Shown piece after piece: positions 52,222-60,804 of a stretch of DNA of 64,000 nucleotides (positions are counted from its first letter, which is position 1; the number at the start of each line of letters is the position of its first letter). The notes under the pieces are model-generated. The model saw nothing but the letters and a program-made list of their open reading frames with translations. It searched no databases and had not been told where the DNA came from. Position numbers and translations under genes: made by a program. The stretch spans positions 3,116,835-3,180,834 of the forward strand of contig OX638352.1 of assembly GCA_951813545.1 (NCBI GenBank), given 5' to 3'. The stretch is from an uncultured Poribacteria bacterium (GTDB lineage Bacteria; Poribacteria; WGA-4E; WGA-3G).

Positions 52222-54165
52222 ATGCCGCACACGAAACCGACCCTATCTCCATCAAAACTGTTCTCATCTGTAGGGGCGAGGTCACCTCGCCCCTACTGGC
52301 GGTCTATAGCAATTGGAATTATTCTAATCCCCATCAATTGTTATTGGATTACCTATATTGAACTTGTACAATATTCCGCGCAGCCCACGATCGTCTCGCT
52401 TATTTTCACGGTTGTTTTCAACGTGCTTTTGTTGACAGGATTCAACGGAATATTCAAGCGGGTCCTGCCCCAGTTAGCTCTATCTCAAGGTGAACTCTTG
52501 GTCATCTATGTCATGCTATCCGTCGCATCCGCCACTGCGGGACACAGCATGATGGAGATTTTGGTTTCCACATTGGGGCACGCTTTCTGGTTCGCAACAC
52601 CGGAGAACGATTGGAAAGACCTGTTTTGGCGGTATATTCCGAACTGGCTTGCTGTAGCGGAAAAGGGCGTTCTTTCGGGCTACTACGAGGGAGATTCCAC
52701 ACTGTACACAAAGCAGCATCTATTGGGCTGGCTGATGCCTGTCGTAAATTGGTTTGCCTTCCTTTTTGCGCTGCTTTTTGTTATGCTGTGCATCAATGTC
52801 ATCGTGCGGAAACCGTGGACGGAAGATGAGAAATTGGCGTATCCAATTATCCAACTTCCAGCACGAATGACAAGCGATGGGTTTTTCACGAATCGGCTGA
52901 TGTGGATTGCTTTCGGGCTTGTAGCGACTTGCGACATCATTAACGGCCTCCATCACATCTTTCCGGCAATACCTTCCGTATTCGAGAAAGAATACCGTTT
53001 CAGATTCACAGAGAAACCTTTCTCCGCAATGGGTTGGCTGAGATTGGGGATTTACCCTTTTGTTTTAGGCATCGGATTTCTGATTCCGTTGGATCTGTTG
53101 TTTTCGAGCTGGTTTTTCTTTTGGGTGTGGAAGGGACAACAGCTCATCGGAAGCGTTGTCGGTTTAGAAGGAACAGGTTATCCTTACATCAACTATCAGG
53201 GGTTTGGTGCCTATATGGGCATCTTTCTGATTGCGATTTGGAGGAGCCGAAAACACCTTCAGAATTTATTCGGTGCGAAAGCCAGTCCGATGTCCACGCA
53301 GGATGAACCGATGTCGCACCGGGCCGTTATTATTGCCCTTATCTCTGGGGTCGTGTTCCTGACATTTTTCTGTTTGAGAGCCGGTATGTCCCTCTGGGCG
53401 ATTCTTGTCTTCTTTGGACTCTATTTTGCCTTTTCAACAGCGGTTTCCCGAATGCGAGCCGAACTCGGCTCACCGATGCACGACTTGCACTATACAGGAC
53501 CAGAACGGGTCATGGTCGCCGCTGTAGGCACCCGTCGGTTGGGACCGAATAATCTTTCGATGTTTTCTTTTTTCTGGTTTTTTACGCGCACCTTCGATTC
53601 TCATCCGATGCCCCATCAACTTGAAGGATTCAAACTCGCCTCGACATCAGGCATCCGGAGCCGTTTTATGCTATTTGCGATCCTTATTGCGCTGTTCGTC
53701 GGCATCCTCTCGCAATTTTGGGCACTTATATCTGTCCCTTACCGGCTCGGTGCTTTACACGAGATGTCTCGCGTACCAATCATATACGGTGCCGAACCGT
53801 GGCGGAATTTGCAGAATTGGTTAGCACACCCGCTTGATCCGGACTATTGGGCGTTAGGATTTACCGGAATCGGTCTACTGTTCTCGCTTTTTCTTATGTT
53901 GATGCGAATGAAGTTTCTCTGGTTCCCATTTCATCCGGCAGCGTATGCCACCGTGTGCGGGAGCTGGGCAGTCAACTACATCTGGTTTAGTCTGGGGGTC
54001 GTATGGGTGGTGAAATTGCTTCTGCTGAAATACGGCGGGAGAAACGCACATCGAAAGGCGATGCCGTTTTTTCTGGGGTTGATATTGGGGCAATTTACTG
54101 TGGGGAGTCTATGGACAATATTGGGCATGATGTTTAATATACCGACATATGGAATTTGGCCGTAG
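52222..54165 (+). CDS. Polytopic membrane protein, DUF6785/DUF6784 type
   Basis: A paralogue of 39876-41852 with about 12-14 membrane helices; shared marks are QGELLVIYVMLSVAS, FATPENDWKDLFWRYIP and KYGGRNAHRKAMPFFLGLILGQ. The frame is open from GTG 52168; ATG 52222 is the best start, giving 647 residues. No later ATG, GTG or TTG precedes the first helix (SIAIGIILIPINCYWI), so the palindrome at 52270-52296 must be translated, giving GARSPRPYW in the cytoplasmic N-terminal tail. An enolase-superfamily gene follows 151 bp downstream. Transport is inferred only from the topology. Confidence 0.78.
   Translation: MPHTKPTLSPSKLFSSVGARSPRPYWRSIAIGIILIPINCYWITYIELVQYSAQPTIVSLIFTVVFNVLLLTGFNGIFKRVLPQLALSQGELLVIYVMLSVASATAGHSMMEILVSTLGHAFWFATPENDWKDLFWRYIPNWLAVAEKGVLSGYYEGDSTLYTKQHLLGWLMPVVNWFAFLFALLFVMLCINVIVRKPWTEDEKLAYPIIQLPARMTSDGFFTNRLMWIAFGLVATCDIINGLHHIFPAIPSVFEKEYRFRFTEKPFSAMGWLRLGIYPFVLGIGFLIPLDLLFSSWFFFWVWKGQQLIGSVVGLEGTGYPYINYQGFGAYMGIFLIAIWRSRKHLQNLFGAKASPMSTQDEPMSHRAVIIALISGVVFLTFFCLRAGMSLWAILVFFGLYFAFSTAVSRMRAELGSPMHDLHYTGPERVMVAAVGTRRLGPNNLSMFSFFWFFTRTFDSHPMPHQLEGFKLASTSGIRSRFMLFAILIALFVGILSQFWALISVPYRLGALHEMSRVPIIYGAEPWRNLQNWLAHPLDPDYWALGFTGIGLLFSLFLMLMRMKFLWFPFHPAAYATVCGSWAVNYIWFSLGVVWVVKLLLLKYGGRNAHRKAMPFFLGLILGQFTVGSLWTILGMMFNIPTYGIWP
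52270..52296. repeat. REP-like palindrome inside a coding region
   Basis: Arms GTAGGGGCGAGGT (52270-52282) and ACCTCGCCCCTAC (52284-52296) with one central base. It is the same kind of palindrome as at 45277-45305 and 7405-7431, but here it lies within the reading frame of the DUF6785 gene. Confidence 0.85.
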
Positions 54166-54316
54166 TGTAATGTAGTTGTATTTTGTTGTGTATAGTTGAT
54201 AACTGAAAATCCTATTTATCTTGCTGACGACACGAATTCTCAATTTCAGTAACCAATTAACCGAGAACCTGTGCGAAATGTAATGGAGCACAGACCAGGA
54301 GGACATAATTAAAAAT

Positions 54317-55444
54317 ATGAAAATTCAAAAAATTCAGGCGTTTCCACTTGCCTATCCAGAGCCACACTACAAAGGTATCGAACGTTACATCACGCTCGCT
54401 CGCGTGGAAAGCGACGACGGTCTTGTGGGTTGGGGAGAATGTATCTCACAATTTCGAGAAGCAACACTCGCAACAAAGATAATCATTGAGCATGGATTTG
54501 CACCGATGCTTACCGGTGAAGATGCTTTGGATGTGGAACGGCACTGGCAAAAAATGCTCGACCACATCTGGTGGTATGGTCCCGAAGGTATCGCTGCATT
54601 CGCTGTCAGTGCAGTGGATATGGCGTTGTGGGACTTAAAAGGCAAGGCACTCGGTTTACCTGTTTGTAAACTCCTTGGGGGTCAAATACACGACAAAATC
54701 GTCGCAATGGCATCATTCATTTTCGATATGGAAGATCTGGACTGGACACTCAACGAATTTCAGTGGTTGCGAGAGCAAAACTACCGCGTTGTCAAAGGTG
54801 GTTGGGGGATGCGACCAGAGGCATTATTCGGGCTGGATCGCCAGCGTGACCGTGAGATGATTCGTCGCGTCCGTGAGGTCATCGGAGATGAGCTTGAGTT
54901 GGTTGTTGATACCCCTGGGCACCGTCGCATTTGGGATGTTCCGACAGCCATTCAACGCTTCCGAGACCTCGAACCCTATCGGCTCAAATGGATTGAGCAA
55001 CCTCTACCGCCCGATAACTTTGAAGCGTATGCTCAGCTGCGGGCATCGGTTATGACGCCCATCGGGACAGGTGAGGATGAGTGGAACGTTGAGAGTTACA
55101 AACGGCTCATCCAATCCGGCGGGGTCGATATCGTACAAATTGATCCGGGACGTTGCCACGGACTCACCGGCAGCCGACATGTCATCAAACTGATTGAGGC
55201 AGAGAGCCTGCAGTTCAGTGCTCATACATGGAGCAGTGCCTTAAACACCGCTGCGAGTCTGCACATGCTCGCGATTTCGGCACATGCCGATTGTGCAGAT
55301 TTCAAGCCTCACGAATCTCCAATGCAGCATGAATTGGTCAGTGATCCATGGGTGCAAGAGGACGGCTATATCGCTATCCCGGACACGCCGGGGTTGGGGG
55401 TCACGGTGCGAGAAGATGTTGTGCAAAAATATCTGTTCGGATAG
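54317..55444 (+). CDS. Mandelate racemase/muconate lactonizing enzyme family protein
   Basis: A 375-residue enolase-superfamily enzyme. The capping domain has GLVGWGECI; catalytic positions are Lys160 in RVVKGGWG, metal ligands Asp198 (VVDTPG), Glu227 (WIEQPLP) and Glu253 (GTGEDEW), and His303 in FSAHTWSS. This Lys/His arrangement fits a sugar-acid dehydratase or racemase; the substrate is unknown. CAGGAGGAC lies upstream of the ATG. It follows the DUF6785 gene on the same strand, as the GH32-like gene follows the other DUF6785 gene. Confidence 0.9.
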   Translation: MKIQKIQAFPLAYPEPHYKGIERYITLARVESDDGLVGWGECISQFREATLATKIIIEHGFAPMLTGEDALDVERHWQKMLDHIWWYGPEGIAAFAVSAVDMALWDLKGKALGLPVCKLLGGQIHDKIVAMASFIFDMEDLDWTLNEFQWLREQNYRVVKGGWGMRPEALFGLDRQRDREMIRRVREVIGDELELVVDTPGHRRIWDVPTAIQRFRDLEPYRLKWIEQPLPPDNFEAYAQLRASVMTPIGTGEDEWNVESYKRLIQSGGVDIVQIDPGRCHGLTGSRHVIKLIEAESLQFSAHTWSSALNTAASLHMLAISAHADCADFKPHESPMQHELVSDPWVQEDGYIAIPDTPGLGVTVREDVVQKYLFG

Positions 55445-55459
55445 CAAGTCCGCTGCTGT

Positions 55460-55508
55460 GGAAGCACGGACGACGAACCATTTTGGGGTTAAGTGATTTC
55501 GTGCTTCC
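55460..55508. terminator. Hairpin between convergent genes
   Basis: Arms GGAAGCACG (55460-55468) and CGTGCTTCC (55500-55508) with a 31-base loop lie between the ends of two convergent genes. It may end both transcripts, or be another palindromic repeat. Confidence 0.45.
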
Positions 55509-55517
55509 CTCTATTAA

Positions 55518-55991
55518 CTAAGGTTTCAATACACGCGCATCACCCAATTTATCGACTAAGTAAGCCACACCGTCCCCGTCAGAGATACCTAAGACAATCT
55601 TTGCGTTTCCATCAGGTGCGAAAAGTGAGAGAACACCGCCGCCTTCATTCACCGTGAGATAAGCACCGGTTTTCTCCTTTGACCCCTGAGTTGTCAGAAC
55701 GCCATTTCCCTCGGCAACCAAAAGAGAAGCCGCCCCCATCTGCTTTGGACCGTAAGTTATCACACGCCCACCATTTCTGTCCCAAGAGATATGAACGCGC
55801 GGATCCATATCATCGCTCATTACTCTTATATCCTTCCGCACGATTAACTCTCGGACGGTCAATTTATCAAACGTTTCAGACCCAGATTGTGCTGTCGTAT
55901 CACTGTTCATGTTACCAAACATAAAACCAGCAAGGGTCAGCAATCCTCCTAAAAACATATATTTCAACTTTTCACGCACTCTAAACTTCAT
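55518..55991 (-). CDS. Exported or membrane-anchored small beta-repeat protein
   Basis: A 157-residue protein with a hydrophobic N-terminal helix (MFLGGLLTLAGFMFG) after a basic start, then a polar region with repeated short strands (GAASLLVAEGNGVLTTQG, GAYLTVNEGGGVLSLFAPDGN, GDGVAYLVDKLGDARV). The repeat spacing of about 20 residues suggests a small beta-helix or beta-sheet repeat. No known family is named. It is likely anchored at the membrane with the repeats outside. AAGGAGC precedes the ATG. Confidence 0.65.
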   Translation of the reverse strand: MKFRVREKLKYMFLGGLLTLAGFMFGNMNSDTTAQSGSETFDKLTVRELIVRKDIRVMSDDMDPRVHISWDRNGGRVITYGPKQMGAASLLVAEGNGVLTTQGSKEKTGAYLTVNEGGGVLSLFAPDGNAKIVLGISDGDGVAYLVDKLGDARVLKP

Positions 55992-56076
55992 TGAACGCTC
56001 CTTTTCAAATGTGGCTCCATTACGTCGCTTTCACGACACCTTATCAATAATTTCGACACCGCCGTTTTCTCCGTAC

Positions 56077-56631
56077 CTAATCGTTTGTGTTTTCATCGGT
56101 ACGACCCTCTTCGGTGATTTCCCATCCAATGCGCGGCGTATGCCTAACATATCCATCGTTGTGAAGATGACAAAGGATCCCCCAAACCAGTGAGTTACTT
56201 CTGGCAGTATCTCTGTAGTCGACCTTGGGGATACCGAGACGTTGCCTGATTTCCTCAAGTTCGATAGGACCCTCACATTGTGCCTCGCGTAAAATATTCA
56301 GTACTGACTCCTTGAGATCGAATAGTGCCGCGTGTGCACATCGTTTGTTTGCCTCCACGTATGACCGGAGCACGGTGTTAATCTGTGCTTCGTAGTCAAC
56401 GGTACGAACTTTGAACCACTTTAAAAGGTCGGTGTCAATGTTCATAAGATGAGAAGGAAGAGGTGCCGTTTCCCAGAAAGTTTTATCAGTGGGTTGGGCA
56501 TCTTTATCACTGAGTGCGTCTTGATAAACTTCCTCATCGCTCATTGCATCGACTTTCTCCCAATCAGTTCCATCAGGAACATGTTCGAGTTCTTCACGCG
56601 TATATTTGACTAAAGTAGATTTGTCTTTCAT
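56077..56631 (-). CDS. brnA: BrnA-like antitoxin fused to a winged-helix domain
   Basis: A 184-residue protein. Residues about 50-97 (KTFWETAPLP, DTDLLKWFKVRTVDYEAQINTVLRSYVEANK) match the BrnA antitoxin ribbon-helix-helix segment that binds DNA and neutralises BrnT. Residues about 105-175 (LKESVLNILREAQCEGPIEL, EEIRQRLG, LVWGILCHLHNDGYVRHT) look like a winged helix-turn-helix as in Mrr-type N-terminal domains. Normal BrnA proteins are about 80-110 residues, so this one has an added DNA- or protein-binding module. Its start overlaps the end of the BrnT gene by 38 bp, a translational-coupling layout. Confidence 0.75.
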   Translation of the reverse strand: MKDKSTLVKYTREELEHVPDGTDWEKVDAMSDEEVYQDALSDKDAQPTDKTFWETAPLPSHLMNIDTDLLKWFKVRTVDYEAQINTVLRSYVEANKRCAHAALFDLKESVLNILREAQCEGPIELEEIRQRLGIPKVDYRDTARSNSLVWGILCHLHNDGYVRHTPRIGWEITEEGRTDENTND

Positions 56632-56872
56632 CCTTACTTGCCTTCCTTACTGAAATAATGCGACGCGTGTTCCCGCGCCACGTATAAACCACATATAAGA
56701 GACGACCTGCGCTGCGACCAAGGACAACGATTCTTTCTTCGCCGTAGTCGTATCGAACATCTACGCGCTCTATCCGATTGGGGTCATCAAAGACAAGGGA
56801 AGCGCGTTTGAAACTAATTCCACGCTTTTGGATACATTCCTGATTCTTGCGTTCGTCCCATTCAAATCCCAT
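56594..56872 (-). CDS. brnT: BrnT-family toxin
   Basis: A 92-residue protein with the BrnT pattern: FEWDERKNQECIQKRGISFKRASLVFDD at the start, then DYGEERIVVLGRSAGRLLYVVYTWRG and RIISVRKASKDERQIYF. BrnT is a RelE-fold-like ribonuclease that stops growth when not bound by BrnA. Length is typical. It is upstream of and overlaps the antitoxin gene, as in most brnTA operons. No clear ribosome binding site is seen at the ATG at 56872. Confidence 0.9.
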   Translation of the reverse strand: MGFEWDERKNQECIQKRGISFKRASLVFDDPNRIERVDVRYDYGEERIVVLGRSAGRLLYVVYTWRGNTRRIISVRKASKDERQIYFSQIYA

Positions 56873-56991
56873 TATTGCAGGTTTGAGGTGTGTTTTATAT
56901 CCATTGAAGATGAGTATTCCATCTTAATTTTTATGAATTGTCCAAACTTTAGTATAGTATAACATGCTCTGTGTGAATGGTCAAAAGAAAT

Positions 56992-57912
56992 CTAATCGGA
57001 CAAAGGCACCTTATTTTCACAGCCATCAGATTCTATGAGGTACGGAACCCGCCAGTCAGTATCCCGAATATAGTGTCTCCAGAAGTAGATGGCACAAGGT
57101 ATGAGAATTACAAACCCTACAAGTCCTATCCACCACAATTCTTGAAACTCTTCAAGTGTCCCCTGTTGTGAAGGTGAATCTTCAAATAATATCTCAAACC
57201 AACCGATAATTGATGGGATACTGTTATTTGCTATATGAATACTCATAGGAATAAAGAGCGACTTCGTTCGGATGTAGAAGACAGCCATCACGCAACCGAA
57301 ACAGAACGCACCAATAGGATCAAGGTGCAGGAAAGCAAAAACGAACGATGACGCAAAAATGCTCCGTGCCACACCCCACTTGACAGTCCATCGTGTCAAC
57401 AGGATGCCGCGAAAAAAGAATTCTTCAATCACAGGTGCAAGGAAGACACTTGTTAAGAAATTCAACAAGTTCGCGAGAACATGTCTATCACTACTCAATA
57501 AAACCATAGATGTGTCTTCAATAAACCGTTCCTTGAAGAATTCGGGCATGAAGAACGATATGGGAAAGTAAAGCAGAAAGAAGGCTGAGAGGGTGAAAAT
57601 GACCTGAGGGACCGCCCATAAACTATACAACCCAAGCGTACGCCATGGTGGAAACTTTCCAAGCAATCGATTGTAACATAAACCTGCACGAGACAACATG
57701 CTAAAGGTAAACAGAGAGAAAAAGACATATAGCAGTAGTATTAGAGGCTCTCGAAGTGGGGATGATTTACCTTTGAACCATGCAGGCAAGAGTATCCCGA
57801 GGATAATGACACTAAGGATAGTCGCGATAAAAGCAAGGATAACGTATCCCACTAATGCTCTGAACCGAATTCTCTCAAAAGTAGTCAGATTAATCTGCAT
57901 ATTGGTACTCAA
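56992..57912 (-). CDS. CPBP family intramembrane metalloprotease
   Basis: A 306-residue membrane protein with about eight helices. The CPBP (CAAX protease/bacteriocin-processing, ABI) motifs are complete: EExxxR as Glu163, Glu164 and Arg168 in APVIEEFFFRG, His196 in FAFLHLDP and His226 in SIHIANN. Such proteases cut substrates within the membrane or act in bacteriocin immunity. No partner gene is evident; neighbours are a toxin-antitoxin pair and an enolase-superfamily gene. Confidence 0.9.
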   Translation of the reverse strand: MSTNMQINLTTFERIRFRALVGYVILAFIATILSVIILGILLPAWFKGKSSPLREPLILLLYVFFSLFTFSMLSRAGLCYNRLLGKFPPWRTLGLYSLWAVPQVIFTLSAFFLLYFPISFFMPEFFKERFIEDTSMVLLSSDRHVLANLLNFLTSVFLAPVIEEFFFRGILLTRWTVKWGVARSIFASSFVFAFLHLDPIGAFCFGCVMAVFYIRTKSLFIPMSIHIANNSIPSIIGWFEILFEDSPSQQGTLEEFQELWWIGLVGFVILIPCAIYFWRHYIRDTDWRVPYLIESDGCENKVPLSD

Positions 57913-57985
57913 TTACTCCGAAATAGATGTCTATGCTTGGAATAAGCAAATGGCTTCCCAAAATTGCCTGCGTTAGTATAGGGCA

Positions 57986-59146
57986 CTACCAGTTCGTATG
58001 TGATCCATCGCGTCGGCGCAGATGTGGCGGTTCCGCGAATTTGAATGTCTGTGCCGTTACCAATTCTTCGTTAACCTCAACCCCCAAGCCGGGACCGTCC
58101 GGTACCGGTATGGATGCACCTTCGAGCTTAAGTTGTACAGGGAATAGGTCGTCATCATAGTGTCCAGAACTTTCTGTCGGTGAGGTGCGGATTTCCAACC
58201 AAGCGAAGTTGGTAACCGCCGCTGCCAGATGAACCGTCGCAGCCGTGCAGATGGGGCCTAAAGGGTTGTGTGGCATCAGGTCAATATAGTGCGCCTCAGC
58301 CAAGCCAGCAACTTTCATCGACTCCGTCAAACCACCGACATTGCACACGTCAAGACGAGCAAAGTTCGTGATACCGCGCTCCAGATAGGGGAGAAACTGC
58401 CACTTGCTGGAGAACTCCTCACCAATCGCAAACGGCACATCCACCATCGTTCTTAGGGATTCGTATGCCTCTGGGGTCTCATCGCGGATCGGTTCCTCCA
58501 AGAAGTCAAGCGTGCCGGAGGGCATACGTTGACAGAAAGATGCGGCTTCCGCAACACTCAGTCGGTGATGGTAGTCGATGCCGAGAATAGGTTCAGATCC
58601 GATGGCTTCTCGGAGTGCTGTCAACCACTCCGCCGCGAGACTGATGGACTCGCGTGGTTCAAAGATGTTTTCCTCACCGGGTTTCGATCGATGCAACACA
58701 TTTGTTCGGATGACGTTCCAACCCTTCTCAAGCAATAAATTCGCGTTCGCAATCAACTCCTCAACTGTCGCTGCACCCGTCGTTGCAAAGCACGGAACAG
58801 TATCCCGTAGTTTGCCACCGAGCAATTGGTAAACCGGTACGTTCAACGCCTTCCCAACAATATCGTGGAGTGCAATGTCGATTGCCGAGATCGCTCCTGT
58901 CAATGCTCGACCACCTTCAAAATATTGGCTCCGGTACATCTCTTGCCACAATCCACCGATCCGCATCGGGTCGCGCCCAATCAGGAATTCTCGGTAGTGC
59001 TTGACCGCCCCAACAACCGCGAGTTCTCGGCTTGAAAATCCGGATTCGCCCCAACCATAGATACCTTCGTCGGTTTCCACTTTGACGATGTGTTGATTCC
59101 TGTGTCCTACCCAAACAGGATAAGGTTTGATGTCAGTAATTTTCAT
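57986..59146 (-). CDS. Mandelate racemase family enzyme, galactonate dehydratase-like
   Basis: A 386-residue enolase-superfamily enzyme close to D-galactonate/mannonate dehydratase types. YGWGESGFSSRE is the capping segment; Asp191 and His193 in GIDYHHRLS, Glu217 in FLEEPIRDE, Glu243 in AIGEEFSSKWQ and His293 in MPHNPLGP are the expected metal and catalytic residues. It probably dehydrates a sugar acid; the exact sugar is not determined. It is a distant paralogue of 54317-55444. It stands alone on the minus strand. Confidence 0.9.
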   Translation of the reverse strand: MKITDIKPYPVWVGHRNQHIVKVETDEGIYGWGESGFSSRELAVVGAVKHYREFLIGRDPMRIGGLWQEMYRSQYFEGGRALTGAISAIDIALHDIVGKALNVPVYQLLGGKLRDTVPCFATTGAATVEELIANANLLLEKGWNVIRTNVLHRSKPGEENIFEPRESISLAAEWLTALREAIGSEPILGIDYHHRLSVAEAASFCQRMPSGTLDFLEEPIRDETPEAYESLRTMVDVPFAIGEEFSSKWQFLPYLERGITNFARLDVCNVGGLTESMKVAGLAEAHYIDLMPHNPLGPICTAATVHLAAAVTNFAWLEIRTSPTESSGHYDDDLFPVQLKLEGASIPVPDGPGLGVEVNEELVTAQTFKFAEPPHLRRRDGSHTNW

Positions 59147-59280
59147 AATCCATGTCTCCCGTAAGTCTTGATTTTATTGAGGAAGTACTCAATCTCCTGT
59201 AGGGTGATGAATGGTAGATTGAGGAAGAATGGTGATATTAGCGGCGACAGTATCGTTTGCGTTGGGGTGCTGCGGACGAT

Positions 59281-59592
59281 TTAATCCGTAAAGATGGTCC
59301 AGAGCCAGAGCGTTGCCGCCATCGATACGACCCAACCTACTGCTGATATCTCCATCCGTCGGTTCTTGATGGAACTTTTGTATGCCTCGGTATAGGCGTT
59401 AACATATTTAGGCGTTTTGCCTAACAGCCGATCACTCGGAACTGTCGGGGTACTTACGCTTGCATGGACGACGGCGAACACCCAGCACCCCGTGCCGTAA
59501 GCGAACCAACGCAAGTCTGCGTTGTGTCCCAAGTCTTGTCTGGCATCTTCTCGCGCGAGTTTGGTGATTGGATCAACACGTGGTCCTTCCAT
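59281..59592 (-). CDS. Small membrane protein, unknown
   Basis: A 103-residue protein with a polar N-terminus (EGPRVDPITKLAREDARQD), a hydrophobic segment at about 32-46 (YGTGCWVFAVVHASVS) and a second at about 83-100 (ISAVGWVVSMAATLWLWTIF). No family recognised. A 30-residue membrane peptide gene (59599-59691) lies seven bases upstream on the same strand. Confidence 0.6.
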   Translation of the reverse strand: MEGPRVDPITKLAREDARQDLGHNADLRWFAYGTGCWVFAVVHASVSTPTVPSDRLLGKTPKYVNAYTEAYKSSIKNRRMEISAVGWVVSMAATLWLWTIFTD

Positions 59593-59598
59593 TTCTGG

Positions 59599-59691
59599 TC
59601 ATGTCATTGCTTCTGATGGAAGTATCAGCACATAGATACTGATCAGCATGAGGATTATCATTATCGTGGTATATCTGAAAATTGGGTTCAT
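59599..59691 (-). CDS. 30-residue membrane peptide
   Basis: ATG at 59691 to TGA at 59599 encodes MNPIFRYTTIMIILMLISIY followed by VLILPSEAMT, a single hydrophobic helix. It directly precedes the 103-residue membrane protein gene, so the two may be co-translated. It is too short for homology arguments; chance cannot be excluded. Confidence 0.4.
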   Translation of the reverse strand: MNPIFRYTTIMIILMLISIYVLILPSEAMT

Positions 59692-59930
59692 AGGCTATCC
59701 TTCGTACTTAAGAAAATCTGAGTGCCTTATCTACAAGCGATTTGAGGTAATATAGTAGAGGGTCTATTACGGGAATTATACCGGATTCTAATGTGTATGT
59801 CCATTTAAAAAAGACGTTTAATTTTCATCAAAGAATACTATTCTATCGCGATTTTAGAGAGATTTTACCGTCCCTTGAATCAAATGGACGGATATGATAC
59901 AATGCCAAAAACGCATAGGGAGACATTCAG

Positions 59931-60773
59931 ATGGCTGAGAACCAGATTAAAATAGCGGCGTGTCAATTACTCACAAGTGAAGATGTTTCTGCTAACACTA
60001 CAAAAGTACTTCAGCAGATTGAGGCGTGTGCAGAGATGGAGATCCAGATTGCAGCATTCCCAGAAGGGTGTCTGTTCGGCTACTGCTGTCGGACTGATTA
60101 TTGGGAACGGATCTCTCCGCAGGTTTTCAAAGAAGCCGAGGCGAAGATTGCCGAAGCTGCGCGTCGGCACGGGATCGCTGTAATCGTCGGTTCCGCGCAC
60201 CACAATGGCGAAAATTGGCACAATGACTTAGCGATTTTTGATCAACAGGGGAGTCTCAAATACCGCTACGGCAAGACCTTCCTCGCGGGAGAGCAGTGGT
60301 GTACCAACAACCGCGGGAAACTACCGATTGTGCAGCTTGCTGGTGTTGACTGTTGCTTTATTATCTGTCACGATGTACGCTATCCAGAGTTAGTCAAACT
60401 TCCAGCGGCGATGGGTGCGCAGCTCTGCATTTTCTGTTCGTGTGAGGCAGGATTGTTATCGGAGTATAAGCTTTCTGCTTATCGTGCGATGCCGATCTCG
60501 CGTGCGACGGAAAACGGTATCTATCTCTTGATGGCGAATACACCCGCGAACCCTGATGACATCCGCTCGCCAGGCTCATCGCACGGGAACTCGAAGATTG
60601 TGCATCCGGATGGTAATGTCATCACAGAGGCAGGGTTTTTCGGAGATGACATCGTTTCAGCAACAATAGACCTCTCACAAGCGGCGGGTTCGCCAGCGAA
60701 GCGGACTTGCAATGAAGACACAATCCTTCGAGAATGGTTTCGACAAGGATGTGAATTCGTTGTGAAAGTCTGA
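59931..60773 (+). CDS. Carbon-nitrogen hydrolase (nitrilase superfamily)
   Basis: A 280-residue amidase-type protein with the Glu-Lys-Cys triad: Glu45 in AFPEGCLFG, Lys115 in YGKTFLAGEQ and Cys146 in IICHDVRYPEL. It hydrolyses a non-peptide amide or nitrile; the substrate is unknown. AGGGAG lies upstream of the ATG. An amidohydrolase gene follows 31 bp downstream and a Nudix gene overlaps that, giving a three-gene operon. Confidence 0.92.
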   Translation: MAENQIKIAACQLLTSEDVSANTTKVLQQIEACAEMEIQIAAFPEGCLFGYCCRTDYWERISPQVFKEAEAKIAEAARRHGIAVIVGSAHHNGENWHNDLAIFDQQGSLKYRYGKTFLAGEQWCTNNRGKLPIVQLAGVDCCFIICHDVRYPELVKLPAAMGAQLCIFCSCEAGLLSEYKLSAYRAMPISRATENGIYLLMANTPANPDDIRSPGSSHGNSKIVHPDGNVITEAGFFGDDIVSATIDLSQAAGSPAKRTCNEDTILREWFRQGCEFVVKV

Positions 60774-60804
60774 AATTAGTAGTGTATCTAAAGGAGTTGG
60801 ATTC

